Below, one piece after another: positions 63,517-64,000 of a stretch of DNA of 64,000 nucleotides. The stretch is from assembly GCA_035551355.1 (NCBI GenBank), contig DASZNF010000009.1:40093-104092 (forward strand). The letters are read 5' to 3'. The position numbers and the translations under genes were made by a program. The notes below the pieces were generated by a model, which worked only from the letters and a program-made list of their open reading frames with translations, ran no database searches and was not told the origin of the DNA. Origin of the DNA: DATATV01 sp035551355 (lineage in GTDB: Bacteria; Actinomycetota; Actinomycetes; Mycobacteriales; Pseudonocardiaceae). Each line of letters begins with the position of its first letter. Position 1 is the first letter of the stretch.

Positions 63517-64000
63517 TCAAGCTTCCTGACGCATGCGTTCGATCATGTGCGGGTAGTGCAACTCGAACGCGGGACGCTCGGACCGGATCCGGGGCAGCTC
63601 GGTGAAGTTGTGCCGCGGCGGCGGGCAGGAAGTGGCCCACTCCAGCGAGTTGCCGTAGCCCCACGGATCGTCCACCTCGACGACCTCGCCGTAGCGATAG
63701 GACTTGAACACGTTGTAGACGAAGGGCAGCACCGAGGCGCCCAGCACGTAGGAGCCGATGGTGGAGACCGTGTTCAGCGTGGTGAACCCGTCGCTGGGCA
63801 GGTAGTCGGCGTAGCGGCGGGGCATGCCTTCCGCGCCCAGCCAGTGCTGCACCAGGAACGTCAGGTGGAACCCGATGAACGTGGTCCAGAAATGCAGCTT
63901 GCCCAGCGACTCGTTGAGCATCCGGCCGGTCATCTTGGGGAACCAGAAGTAGATGCCGGCGTAGGTGGCGAACACGATGGTGCCGAACAGCACGTAGTGG
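63517..64000 (-). CDS. ctaD: Cytochrome c oxidase subunit I, C-terminal part (runs off the right edge)
   Basis: About 161 residues visible. Segments typical of the last CtaD helices: HYVLFGTIVFATYAGIYFWFPKMTGR, LGKLHFWTTFIGFHLTFLVQHWLG, GMPRRYADYLP, VSTIGSYVLGASVLPFVYNV and NSLEWATSCPPPRHNF. The cytoplasmic tail FELHYPHMIERMRQEA ends at the stop 63519-63517. Subunit I of the aa3 oxidase, catalysing O2 reduction. Haem and CuB ligands are beyond the window. Confidence 0.95.
   Translation of the reverse strand, partial: HYVLFGTIVFATYAGIYFWFPKMTGRMLNESLGKLHFWTTFIGFHLTFLVQHWLGAEGMPRRYADYLPSDGFTTLNTVSTIGSYVLGASVLPFVYNVFKSYRYGEVVEVDDPWGYGNSLEWATSCPPPRHNFTELPRIRSERPAFELHYPHMIERMRQEA

Noticed and set aside
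1..64000. CRISPR arrays, tRNA or rRNA genes, prophage or integrative element
   Set aside because: No evenly spaced repeats, no cloverleaf-like segment in the short intergenic gaps, and no integrase, terminase or conjugation gene recognised.

Overview
This is a high-GC (about 70% by eye) actinobacterial chromosome segment. WhiB, DUF3140 and PaaX-type proteins, MbtH, DtxR/IdeR-like iron boxes, leaderless-looking promoters and frequent ATGA/GTGA start-stop overlaps all fit this. The overall gene style suggests a Pseudonocardiales soil organism (Amycolatopsis/Kutzneria-like), but genus is inference. I see no rRNA, tRNA, CRISPR array, integrase or intact insertion sequence.

Layout. 1-7.3 kb: sugar genes. 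A glycoside hydrolase tail, a secreted GH114, an IclR regulator divergent from an enolase-superfamily dehydratase, a 51-codon relic of an aldehyde dehydrogenase and an iron alcohol dehydrogenase, then a secreted GH43-like protein with a perfect LacI-type palindrome at its start. 7.3-20.4 kb: an aromatic catabolic island. Kynureninase and a kynurenine-formamidase-like hydrolase sit beside a phenylacetate-CoA-ligase-type enzyme, an isatin-hydrolase-like cyclase, a ThDP decarboxylase, a TesB thioesterase, a fused flavin monooxygenase/old-yellow-enzyme reductase of the 2-aminobenzoyl-CoA type, a PaaX regulator, RidA, a cupin and a benzaldehyde-type dehydrogenase. The simplest reading is that the kynurenine branch and an isatin branch both feed anthranilate, which is CoA-activated and dearomatised. 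20.5-28.2 kb: TetR-controlled small operons (DUF1772 + ABM monooxygenase; two carboxymuconolactone-decarboxylase-like proteins + a beta-propeller), a multi-HTH protein, an ArsR-like regulator and an orphan MbtH. 28.2-32.3 kb: a siderophore ABC transporter with iron boxes. 32.4-40 kb: secreted SGNH hydrolase; a four-gene operon (MFS, GH1, serine hydrolase, GH130) opposite a TetR gene; an aldo/keto reductase. 40-46.9 kb: a polytopic membrane protein, a patch of gene debris, a STAS-AraC fusion, GNAT, a membrane protein, an orphan histidine kinase and an RDD protein.

47.0-54.9 kb: a second catabolic island (SDR, BKACE/DUF849, HpcH/HpaI aldolase, two-domain cupin, DUF6282-like hydrolase, MFS, dihydroorotate-dehydrogenase-like flavoprotein, IclR). 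The IclR start codon lies inside a 19-bp palindrome, and its 15-bp core recurs in the divergent promoter of the catabolic genes, giving a self-contained predicted regulon. Its substrate is unknown. 55.2-64 kb: beta-carbonic anhydrase, quinone-oxidoreductase-like MDR protein, a second-type ClpC ATPase, small housekeeping proteins, an Fpg-DUF3140-WhiB operon, an enolase-superfamily gene 1 nt behind ctaD, and the 3' part of ctaD.

At least seven degraded gene fragments (LAL regulator, aldehyde dehydrogenase, GNAT, alpha/beta hydrolase, ferredoxin domain, DUF427, SDR) lie between intact genes, so the segment has gained and lost genes recently. Functions are assigned from motifs and remembered family features. 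No database search was possible.
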